Positions 25,143 through 35,094 of a DNA stretch of 64,000 bases are shown here, piece by piece (position 1 is the stretch's first letter; the number at the start of each line of letters is the position of its first letter). The notes beneath the pieces are model-generated. The model worked only from the letters and a program-made list of their open reading frames with translations. It did no database searches and was not told the origin of the DNA. The position numbers and the translations under genes are program-made. Source of the DNA: Panagrolaimus kolymaensis (Eukaryota; Nematoda; Chromadorea; Rhabditida; Panagrolaimidae). Location of the stretch: assembly GCA_028622995.1 (NCBI GenBank), contig JAJQJQ010000018.1:682001-746000 (forward strand). Direction: 5' to 3'.

Positions 25143-28100
25143 ATGCCCAAATTTGACTGCATCGAACGTCCACTTTCTCGCTTCTTTGATCATTATGGGC
25201 AGTTTGTATCTCGAAATCCAATTCCGTTTATAATATTACCACTCCTGTTAACTGGGTTCTGTGCTCTGGGATTGCTTCAACTTGATCCAATCACTGATGC
25301 TATTTATCTCTTCACTCCAACTGGAGCTTCTTCGAAGATGGAAAGACAAGCTATCCACAATCTTTGGCCTCTCACAAATGGTTCTTATATTCCTGGAAGA
25401 GCTGTTACTCAATCAAGAGAAGTGCAGGTTAGTTTTGAAGAAATTTCCTATAAATATTTAACCATGTTAATTTTTAGCTGACTGTTCGATCAAAAGATAA
25501 TGGAAATATCTTGGATAAACCGTTTGCTGAAGCGATTTACAAACTGGATCAACACATTCAAAATCATGTTAAAATCGAGTTCAATGGGACGACATATCGA
25601 TACCGGGATCTATGTTTGCAATGGAAAGGTGATGGATGCCCGGGTGCAAAACACATTCGTGTTATCAGTGATCTCTATCAACATGGTTTCAATATCACTT
25701 ATCCCACTATCCGGGTTGGTACAGTGTAAGTTTTTCATTTGAAACAAGGATGACAAAAATTATTAACTAACATATGTTTTAGAAATGGTTACATTGGATC
25801 TAGTCTTGGCGGCGTTACTGTTGGTAAAGGAAAGAACAATGAATTGATCGTTGCATCTGCAAACGCTTGGTTGCTCGTTTATCATCTACAATTTTGGCCA
25901 GCAGATGTTTTACATGTTTCTGGAATGTGGGAAAAAGCGTTTCAAAAAACCTTGGAAAGCATGCCGAAAGATCCATACATTGAATTTACATATTTCCATT
26001 CTCAATCACTTGCGGAAGAACTCAAACGAAATGCTGATTCTTTGGTACCTCGATTCGTCATTGCTTTTACAGTGCTGATCATATTTTCTGTGCTTTGTTC
26101 GATGGCAACTATTGATGGAACTTTCTACATTGATTGGGTTCTTTCCAAACCAATTCCTGCTGTTTTGGGAGTGTTGAATGCTGGAATGGGAATTGCAACT
26201 GCCATTGGGGCTTTGAATTTGCTTCATGTTCCTTACAATGATATTGTTGGTGTTATGCCTTTTCTTGTTGTAGCTGTTGGTGTGGATAATATGTTCCTTA
26301 TGGCTGCTGCAATACGAAGAACCAATCGAGCTTTTCCATTTGAAGTGAGAGTTGGTGAATGCATGAGTGATGCTGCAATTTCGATGTTTATTACGTCATT
26401 AACAGATGCTTTTAGTTTTGGTGTTGGAACCATTACGCGGTAAGATTTTACTTACTTATTTTGCTTTTCATAAGATTCTGATTTTTAGGATTCCTGCCGT
26501 TCAAATCTTCTGCTTTTATACCTGTGCAGCTATCATTTTTACCTTTATCTATCAGGTACTTTTATTCTTTTTCGTTGACCTTCTTTTACCTGTTATTTTA
26601 GATCACCTTTTTCACTGCTTGGCTCTCTCTTTGGACAAAATGGGAATCTCAAGGCCTTCATTGTCTCTTTCTTCGACCAACTGTTCCACCTACTCATATA
26701 GAATTTACTCCAGTGCTTCATAAGATCTTTTGGCTTGGTACTCGTGCTCATAAAGATGTCAATAATCTCTCTGTGAATCTCAAAGAATCTGCTGCTTCTT
26801 ACTTCTTTCAAAAATGGTTTGCACCGATCTTGATGGAGCCAGTCGTTCGAACTCTTTCAATTGTTTGGTTTTGTGTTTACATGGGCATTGCACTGTATGG
26901 CTGTTCACAATTGAGAGAAGGGTTGGAACCTATCAATCTGCTTGTTGAAGACAGTTATGCAATTCCTCATTACAAAGTTCTCCAAGATTATTTCTGGCAT
27001 TATGGTGCTTCATTACAAGTAAGTCTGCCATTATCAACTTCCTTTACATGCAAAGTCTTTTTTAGATTGTCGTAAACAATGCTCCAGATCTAAGAAATCC
27101 AGAAGAAAGGCAAAACATTCGAGCGATGGCCCGTACATTCGCCAATACAAAACACACCATCGGAGATGAATCAATTCAATTTTGGATGGAAGAAATGGAT
27201 CGATATTACAATGACGAACTCAAATTGAATTACACAAATCCAATGTTTTACGAAGCTGCAAAGCACTTCTTTGCTGCTAAGAATACCGAATATTGGCCTG
27301 AAGATGTTAAATGGGGCAAACTGAGTGATGGGAATGATGGAATTATGGCTTTCAGGTTTGTCTATTTGAAGCTTATTAAGTGTAATTACAACTTATTTTT
27401 CAGATTTCTTGTTGGTTTGAGAGATATTGCTACAACGGTGGATCAACAAGAAACAACAGCGTTAATGCGTGGAATAGCTTCTCAATATCCTCGTTACAAC
27501 GTCACAACTTTTATGCCTTTATGGCTCTTCACTGACCAATATGATCTCGTCGTTCCAAATACCATCCAAAATGTTGGAATTGCAATGCTTGTTATGGTCA
27601 TTATTGCTTTGTTACTTATTCCTCAACCAATGTGCGCAATATGGGTTGCTCTTGCAATTGCTTCAATTGATATCGGTGTTGTTGGTTATATGACTTTATG
27701 GGGTGTTAATCTTGATGCAATATCTATGATAACTATTATTATGTCTATTGGTTTTTCTGTCGATTATTCAGCTCATATTACTTATGGTTATGTAATTTCA
27801 AAACGTAAGGACCCTCGTGATCGAATTTCTGAAGCATTGGGAGCTCTTGGTTGGCCACTAACTCAAGGTGCAATTTCAACTATTTTAGCTGTTATTGTTC
27901 TTGCTGATGTTCCTGCTTACATGATCGTAACCTTTTTCAAGACTGTTTTTCTTTCAATCACCATTGGTCTCCTTCATGGTCTCATCTTTCTTCCTGTGAC
28001 TCTTTCACTTTGTGTTCGTGGCTTTTGTGCTGTATCAATGAATATGAATGATGATGATGATGTCGAAGCTGATGGTACAGTCATCAATGATTCTCATGTT

Positions 28101-28217
28101 TTCTCCATAAAAGAAGCTTATGATACTTCCTTCAACGAAGCCCATGATATCTCCATCAAAACTGCTCTAGAGACCTCTATCAAACATGCTCTTGATACTT
28201 CCTTCAAACTTGACTAA
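25143..28217 (+). CDS. ptr: Patched-related (PTR) sterol-sensing-domain membrane protein
   Basis: Seven exons (25143-25427, 25478-25725, 25783-26439, 26489-26555, 26602-27018, 27066-27355, 27404-28217) give 925 residues. The first helix is near 28-50 and a large extracellular loop follows. Then comes the sterol-sensing block with RVGECMSDAAISMFITSLTD and the acidic pore-like motif VVAVGVDNMFLMA. A second helix group begins near 530, with a second loop and a second block IIMSIGFSVDYSAHITYGY; the paired Gly-x-x-x-Asp motifs are those used by RND-type transporters. Nematodes have many PTR proteins, linked to cuticle, moulting and lipid handling; a specific role cannot be assigned. The start chosen is the ATG of MPKFDC, just after an ATTTCAG site. 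The tail has four 8-residue repeats. Confidence 0.92.
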
Positions 28218-28691
28218 CTTTCGGCCTAATGTTTTCATTGTAATATTAACTTGTTAATCGGGTATATGTATGTATTTATTGTATATTTGTAATTCTTGTA
28301 AAATTTTATATTTTTTCATTGTTAAATGTTTAATAGATATTCAGAATAAATTGTTGTAAATTAACGAATACTTTTCTCGACCTTTTTGTTTGCTTTTCTG
28401 TAAAAATTCTTGAATGGTTGTTTATTATTGCATGTTTATGTGGAAGGAAAGGATTTGAACATAATATTTTAAGCAGTTTATTATCCATTCAAAAGCATTT
28501 TTATTTTTTAAAGGTTTAATTTGCTTTCTCACAATTTATTTTAACTATCCCTTCGTTTTCTAAAGTCATGACAACACTTTCTTCTTATCAGAGGAGCATC
28601 GCTTTTCTTTCTTTGATTTTTACCTCTGCTAATTGAATGCTTTTTTTTTATTTTCTTTTTGCTTCTTCACCCAAAAAAGAACCGCATCAAC
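28218..28691. other. Intergenic spacer
   Basis: AT-rich. A CAGAATAAATTG poly(A)-like signal for the PTR gene lies near 28341-28352. No other feature. Confidence 0.4.
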
Positions 28692-29719
28692 ATGAAGCTG
28701 ATTTTACTCGTAACTATAATTAGCGGTAATAATTTTTCTTTGAAATTTGCTTAAATGTTTGTAAAAATATTATTTCAGCTGTTGCCGCTCAATTGCCTAA
28801 GGATATTGAGTTTGATATTTCTGAAAAGGCTATAGCTCAACTTCCATTAAATACTGCTTACATCGCATGCACCAGTGAAAAGTATGACTATTGTCAAGTT
28901 AGTGAACATTATAAGATCACCTTACAGAATATTATTTTTTTAGACTGAATTCAACTCTTTTATTAAATACAATGGAAAATGGACGGATGTTAATGAATTT
29001 CAACATGCAATCAATACTTTTTATAAAGCAGATGTTAGCGGACTTTTAACTCTTTGTCATGCTCGTACCAAGCTTTTCCAATGCTTTGGAACTCAATACG
29101 ACTCATGCACATCCCGATTCCAATTTTTAAGAAAAGGCACCAACGTCACCATTGCTTACCGAGTTTCTGGAATCTTTAATTCTTTAGATTTTGAATGCAG
29201 CGGTGGCTCAATTCGTAAGTTGATTGCACCATAAATCAAAGAGAATGTATGGTATTTTTAGAAGCCACTCAAAATTGGCCATGCATTTGGACAGTTTGGA
29301 ATTCAGAAAACTATCAATCTGCTAAAAATATATGTCTTACTTCCTTTTACAGTAACACTTTCAACACTCCCAATGATGTTTGCATTGCTGGGCAAGGTTT
29401 AGCTGTTTGTTTGTCACAACAATTTATTGCTGCTCAAGCACCATGCAACAATATTAATGATGTAAGCGCTAACCAAAAAAAGCATCGAGGAATTAATTAC
29501 TGTAATTTTTTTTAGCTTGTTTGGTTTGAATGTCAACGAATTGTTGATTATTTCCAATTTGATGGAAATTGTCCCAATATTCGATGCCAAGTTAAAGGCA
29601 CTTCCTTTGCAAATCAACCGCAAACTGTTGAGGAATCATTCCAGCAAGGTCTCTCACATAATGCTGGACTTGCAGCCATTCATAAAAATCATCACAAACG
29701 CCATCCTCTTCTTTTATGA
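28692..29719 (+). CDS. Cys-rich secreted protein, array member 1
   Basis: Five exons (28692-28725, 28779-28897, 28944-29214, 29262-29461, 29516-29719) give 275 residues. Residues 1-15 form a signal peptide (MKLILLVTIISAVAA). The mature part carries a spaced cysteine pattern shared with the next three genes: LC-x-A then F-x-C, a further C, then an A and G segment ending F-x-C, a second half with paired Cys (WPCIWTVW, NICLTSFY, DVCIAGQG) and WFECQRIV, NCPNIRC near the end. The family resembles nematode secreted domains of the DUF19 or chondroitin-proteoglycan type, but I cannot confirm which. The C-terminus is His/Lys-rich (HKNHHKRHPLLL). It is the most diverged of the four. A first exon that ends inside the signal peptide is common to all four genes. 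Confidence 0.8.
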
Positions 29720-30127
29720 GGCGTTTAAAACATTTGATTATTACTGTTTTATTTTATGCAAATTTTATATCCATTTTTTGAAGTTTAATCAATAAAACAA
29801 ATTTATATGCAAATTTTTGTGCTAATGCAATTAAAACTTATTTTAATGTCAAAAAGCTTTAAAGGAATTAGCCTAATTGCCTCCATATTAACACACAAAC
29901 ACACCCAAAAAAAATTTTCCACTAATTGCTTTATCACAATGCGTTACTGATAGCAGCAAATAGAAAGGCTCAATAAGCTTGGATGCTTTGAAGAAACAAT
30001 AATTTAACGGTTAAAAGACTTTTTTCCTTTTATGCAATAAAATTACTTGTATAATTTTAAAATCAATAGAAAAGTTTTTTTAAAAGTAAATTACTATCGG
30101 TTTTAGGTTTGACGATAATAACAAAAA
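29720..30127. other. Intergenic spacer in secreted-protein array
   Basis: AT-rich 408 nt with an AATAAA near 29791-29796 for the upstream gene. No coding feature. Confidence 0.4.
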
Positions 30128-31182
30128 ATGTCATACTTCAAATTTGTTTTGTTGGTGCAACTTTGTAAGTTTTTTGTGAAAAAGAAAATAAGTTGTTTGA
30201 TCTTCTTTTTTTAGTTGCTCTTGCATATGGTGTAAAAAATAATTGCACTACACCTGTCATTAGTATAGCTCAACAAGTTTTTAATCAAAAATTAGGAATT
30301 CGTAGTACCATCAGTTGGGCTACTCCAGTTTCCCTTGGCATTGCAATTCAAAATATTTTTATTAATGGCAGTGATCGAGGTGATGCACCCAATAATGGCC
30401 TTGTTGCTGTTTGCAAGTTGGTTTTTTTATCGTATCACAAAGATGCTTTTAGTAAATTTTTATTTTTAGTGCTTACAACAATTTCTTAGGAAGTATATCT
30501 GCTAGTAATACCGATTATCAAGATTGTTTGAGCGCTCGATTTATCATTGCCAATGATGTTGATCCCATTATTGGATATGCTTATGCTGGATTAATGAAAA
30601 TGATTGGTTATCAATGTGGAGCTGGCCTTTTTCGTATGTTATTGCTTTAATTTACTCTTTTATCAAAGTTTGTTTTATAGCCGCAATGTCATCATGGGAA
30701 TGTATTCAACATACCTATACTCAACGTAACACAACTTTACTCGGTTGCTTGAATGCCCTTCATCTTGATGCAGAAAGCAATTACACCGCGGTTTGACATT
30801 CATTAAAAAAATATTTTGCAAGGAAATAATAATATTTCAGGCTTGCACTTACACTAAAACAGCTATGACATGCTGGCAACAAGCTTTCACCCAAACTTGT
30901 GGAAATGATAATCAAGTTGCATATTATGCTTGTCAAACCATTCGAGCTTATACTAGTGCAGCTTATGGTGAATGTGATGATCGTTGCATGAGTAAATCCA
31001 CTTTATTTATAAATTCTTTAGGTAATCTTGATTTTTTAGTCTTCTCTCGAGCTCAATATGCCATTGATAGCCAACATGAAAAACTTGAAGAGCTCGATGA
31101 AACCATGAAAAAGATGCCAACACCTGAAAAACTCCTTCTTGAGCGAGTTAAAGCAGAATGGTTACATCCAGCATTTTATTAA
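30128..31182 (+). CDS. Cys-rich secreted protein, array member 2
   Basis: Five exons (30128-30164, 30215-30416, 30470-30633, 30681-30790, 30841-31182) give 284 residues. The signal peptide spans about 1-17 (FKFVLLVQLFALAYG). The same pattern as its neighbours follows: VCNAYNNFLGS, a DCLSARFI segment, then YQCGAGLF, SSWECIQHTY, LLGCLNALHL, ACTYTKTAMTCWQ, QTCGNDNQ and YYACQTIRAY. The last 60 residues are charged and helical (EKLEELDETMKKM), unlike the other copies. A GT..AG pair inside the last exon would define a 17-nt intron, too short to be real; the frame reads through. Function is unknown, presumably extracellular. Confidence 0.8.
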
Positions 31183-31584
31183 TTTGTTTTTTTATTGTTT
31201 TTTTAAATGCCACAGATATTCTTAGAAAGTTTAAATAAATACTTAAAATTTTTTATATTTCCCTACTTTGGAAGGTGATTATTTTTTTAGCATAAAAAGA
31301 AAAAACCGATAATAACTTCAATTATCGTTAGTCAATAAAACTTTTTGACGCTCGTCAATTTTAATTTTTTTTTATTGGGCGTTGTTGTTAGTTGCTTTTT
31401 CCTATTAGCTAATTGGATTCTCTCATAGGTTCTCTTCCTTCCTTTGATAACAATCATCCAAGCATCCAAAAAAATAATTGTGTGTGAAAGGGACAAAACT
31501 TTTGAAGGCTACGATTGTTTTTTTTTTGCTGCCTGAATCAATTATAACACATTGCTGTGTGTGATCAGGATCAAACAAAAAAAA
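31183..31584. other. Intergenic spacer in secreted-protein array
   Basis: AT-rich 402 nt. AAATAAAT near 31233-31240 may act as a poly(A) signal. Nothing else was seen. Confidence 0.4.
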
Positions 31585-32724
31585 ATGATGAAGCAATTTG
31601 CATCGGCTTTATTAATTCTTGGTAAGTAATTTTTTCGTCAAAAAAAGTAATTAATTAATCGAAAATTTTAGCCATCATTGGCAACAGTTATGCTCAAAGA
31701 CCAAATTTTCAATGTGATACTAATAATTTCCAGCAATGCGCAAACACGTTAGCTACTTACCTTGGTGTTAGGTAAATTTTGAGAATCCAAGATTTTATTT
31801 TTTTAATGATGAATTTAAGCCCTGCAAATATTTTTAACGAAATGTTCCTTTTCAATGGGCTTTATGATAAATTTACCATTGGACAAAATGTCGGAGATAC
31901 TATCAATCTTTGCAAGTAAGAAGACATTGTTACTTTTTTAAACTTTTATTTAAAAAATTCATTTTTCTAGCGCTCTTTCAAACTTTTACTCTTGTGTTAC
32001 GGTTGATCAAATCGGTAATTGTATGTCACCTCTTGGATGGGTTAGCCAAGGATATTCTCCATCTCAAGCATATATCAATGATGGAACTTTCCGTCAATTT
32101 GCATTTATTTGTGGAGTTGGTGTAAGCTGTAAGCTCTTTTTAAAAAACTATTTATTTCATTTTTTCTTTAAATTATTACTTTTTTAATTTAGTATTCAAT
32201 GACCCAAATTCATTTGACTGTATTCGTAAAACCTTTTCCAATAATTATAAGGCTTTAATCGATGGCGCACTTTATCCATACATTCAAAATATTATGTTTG
32301 ATCCAGCAAATGCTTGCAAGTAAGTAATCCCAAAGATACATAAAAAAACTAATTTTTAATAAATTATTGCAGTTATTCATTGAATTTACAAACTGCTTGG
32401 GCTAATGTTTTCTATAATTCCCCAACTTGTTACAATGATCACCGTGAAACCGTTGCACAATTCTTTGGTTGTGGTGCTGCTCTTGAATATACCAGTGCTC
32501 AATTTACTCATTGCATGCATCAAAATACTTGCTCATGTAAGTGCTTAAAGTCAATATTATATTCCTAAATCATTTTTTTAACAGGGACTGCTCGGTGGAA
32601 TAATCCTACATTCCTCAAAAAAATTAATGGTGTCATGCATCTTCGCGTTGTTCCATATTGGCAGAAAGATGCCAATGGAAAATTGTATCAAACTGAAGAA
32701 TCATGGATGCCTCTCAATTTCTAA
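31585..32724 (+). CDS. Cys-rich secreted protein, array member 3
   Basis: Seven exons (31585-31621, 31672-31771, 31820-31915, 31971-32128, 32193-32319, 32373-32536, 32585-32724) give 273 residues. A signal peptide spans about 1-20 (QFASALLILAIIGNSYA). The mature chain shows FQCDTNNFQQC, LCNALSNFYSC, IGNCMSPLG, AFICGVGVS, SFDCIRKTF, ACNYSLN, TCYNDHRE, FGCGAALE and THCMHQNTC. The block LCNALSNFYSC aligns with ICNALEQLRGC of the next gene, so these two are the closest pair. The C-terminal 40 residues (VVPYWQKDANGKLYQTEESW) have no Cys and match the corresponding end of member 4. The exon at 31820 uses an ATTTAAG acceptor. Confidence 0.82.
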
Positions 32725-33066
32725 TTCATTTTTTTATAGCAAATTTTGAAATGTTTGATTTTGTTTAATCAATAAAAATCTTTTTATATTTTTAATTAAG
32801 CTTCTTCGATCTGCATCACTTTCACACACAAGGTAATTAAAAGTCAATATAAAAAAATGCATAAAAAAGCGTTGCCATTAATTTTATTATCACGCAGAAT
32901 TTTTTGTGTTATTAGCTAATTTAAACAGTTAATTGAAGTTTTTCTTCTTCTGATAAGTATTAGGTGTGGCGCTCTTCCTCTTTATTTTTCTTTAGAAAAA
33001 ACTTGCACCATCCTGATTATTGTCATCGGGAGGGAACAACTAAAAAATAGTTTGAACAGAATAAAT
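32725..33066. other. Intergenic spacer in secreted-protein array
   Basis: 342 nt of AT-rich spacer with an AATAAA signal near 32771-32776. No coding feature. Confidence 0.4.
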
Positions 33067-34105
33067 ATGAAGCTTTGTTTAGCTGTGCTTTTGGGTAAGA
33101 TTTATCAAAGTTAAAAAAAAGTATTAATGTTTTTGGTCATTTAGCACTTGCTGTTGCTCAAACATATGCAGCATGTCCATCAGCAAATTTAAATTCATGC
33201 ACTAATATATTCACCAATTATATCGGATATCCTCCAACAAACAATACCATCATTTGGAAAGATTATAATACTTTCATTAACTTTACTGATACCCTTTTTA
33301 CCCAAAATATTGGTGATGCTCGAGGTTTGCTTACAATTTGCAAGTAAGTTTTAAATGGAATTTACAAAAATTATTTTTCTCATTTTTTAGTGCTTTGGAA
33401 CAACTTCGAGGCTGTTTGTACACATATGATTGCTTCTCACCTTTTGCTTTCCTTCAACGTGGTGCTAGCCCTGAACAAGCCTTTGTCTTTTCTGGACTTT
33501 TCCAAGAATATAACTTCCGATGTGGAGCAGGATTTTACAGTAAGATCGATAGATGATTATCATATGGGTTTAAATCACTTTTAAATTTAGCAATTCTTCG
33601 TGAAAACTTCCCATGTGTTCAAAGAGTTGTTTCTGGACATAGTGCACAATTAAATGGATGCTTGCAAGCTTATATCGCTAATATTCAACATGATATGCAA
33701 AATGCTTGCAGGTAATCATTTTCAATCCATACAATTTTAATTAACTTTTTGTGATGTGTTTTAGACACGTTCAAACATATTTGAATTGTTACGCTTCCAT
33801 TTTCAATCGATCTGAATGCGGATTTGCTGGTTCATCGGATCATTGGTGGGCATGCGAAAGTGCTTATCAACAAACTCAACCTGCTTTCCCAAATTGCAAA
33901 GTTTCATGTTCAAGTAAGAAAAATTGCTTTTTTAAGAGCAGAAAAAATATAAAATCTTTTAGGAGGTGGTCCACCTGGTTTCGAACAATTCCTTGCTGAA
34001 AATACCAAGATTGAAAATGGAAAATTCTGGCTCAAGCTCCCAGACATTTTTAAATACGTTAATGGAAAATGGCAACTTACCGAAAATGAATGGATCACAG
34101 GATAA
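33067..34105 (+). CDS. Cys-rich secreted protein, array member 4
   Basis: Six exons (33067-33094, 33145-33343, 33391-33539, 33591-33711, 33765-33913, 33963-34105) give 262 residues. A signal peptide spans about 1-18 (MKLCLAVLLALAVAQTYA). Cysteine blocks are CPSANLNSC, ICNALEQLRGC, TYDCFSPF, FRCGAGFY, FPCVQRVV, NGCLQAYI, ACRHVQTYLNC, SECGFAG and WACESAY, NCKVSC, then a Cys-free tail (WLKLPDIFKYVNGKWQLTE) like member 3. Conserved splice phases at several borders show that members 3 and 4 are a recent tandem duplication. Probably secreted. The molecular target is unknown. Confidence 0.82.
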
Positions 34106-35094
34106 TTAATAAATTCCATTTTTACTTTTTTGTTTCATTTTTTCTTCTTATCTTGCATAGAAAAAAATATCTAAATAAATTTATTTTCAATACAATCCTT
34201 TTTCTTTTTTAATTAATTAATTTTTTTTTCTGTCGTCGCAGCAGGTGGAGAATCCATCCCAAAATTGGCTAAAAAAACAATACACAGTGAATAAAACAGG
34301 ATTCCATAGTTTCTTCAGGAAGTCATTTTCCAGTTTAGTCCTTTTCTAATTTTTTTCATTGACCTAAAGAAGAATTCCATAATTTATCCACTCACTTAGG
34401 TTAAAGTTTCTTCCTATTTTTTTCCGTTATGAAAAGAAAGATTTTAACAAACTTAATTGTCTCTACTTTCATATTCAACTTGACGATGCTTTTTTAAAAG
34501 CTATGGATAATTTTGGAAAAAAGAAGATCGCTTCGCTTTTTCCTGTTTATCCTTTTTTCCTCTCCAAAAAAAGCGTCAACAATGCTTTTTATTTTCACGG
34601 ACAGAGAAGATTTTCTTGCATTCTTTTCTCCTTCTCTTCTGAATTTGGTCGTCGGAATACGGGTTCACCAATAACGACGATGCTGCTCACTTTCTCTTTT
34701 TTGTTTAAGGAAAAAAGTAATATTAACTTGCGCATGCGTTCCTTTTCTTCCCTAATTGAATATCTTTTAATTCAGTCACTTTCCTTCATTCTCCTTTCAC
34801 TTTTTTTTGTTGGTTGTTTCTCTGCCGATATTCAGAATAAATCCGAAAACGACGACTCCGACTGGATTGACAATGACCGCTAGAGGGTAGATAGTTAGTT
34901 AGTTAGTTTGAAGTAGTAAAAGCAGTGGTGGTGATGTTTATTAAAGTAAATCTGGTTCTTTGTTGTCGTCGTCGAGAGTGAAGAAGAAGACGCCCTTTTT
35001 ACACGCGCTTCTTCTTTTTTTCATCAGAAAAAAAAATCTTCTCCTTTGGAATTTTTTTGCCCTTCGCGGCAAAAAAGAATGCGCAGTCATCGTA
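34106..35094. other. Intergenic spacer
   Basis: About 1 kb between the secreted-protein array and the MAM gene. It includes a GTTA/AGTT microsatellite near 34889-34910 and one short open frame listed separately. Otherwise no feature. Confidence 0.4.
34734..34883 (+). CDS. Possible 49-residue secreted peptide (doubtful)
   Basis: Open frame of 49 codons from ATG 34734 to TAG 34881-34883. The first 31 residues look like a signal peptide (QSLSFILLSLFFVGCFSA), followed by a very acidic, hydrophilic 18-residue end (DIQNKSENDDSDWIDNDR). Codon use over the last 18 codons is less AT-biased than the flanks. No dibasic cleavage sites and no known family. T-rich DNA easily yields hydrophobic frames, so this may be chance, or a fragment of the 5' region of the MAM gene that starts 211 nt downstream. 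Confidence 0.2.
   Translation: MRSFSSLIEYLLIQSLSFILLSLFFVGCFSADIQNKSENDDSDWIDNDR

Noticed and set aside
31020..31040. GT..AG pair inside the last exon of secreted array member 2
   Set aside because: It would make a 17-nt intron, shorter than any other in the window (about 45 nt), and the frame is open without it.
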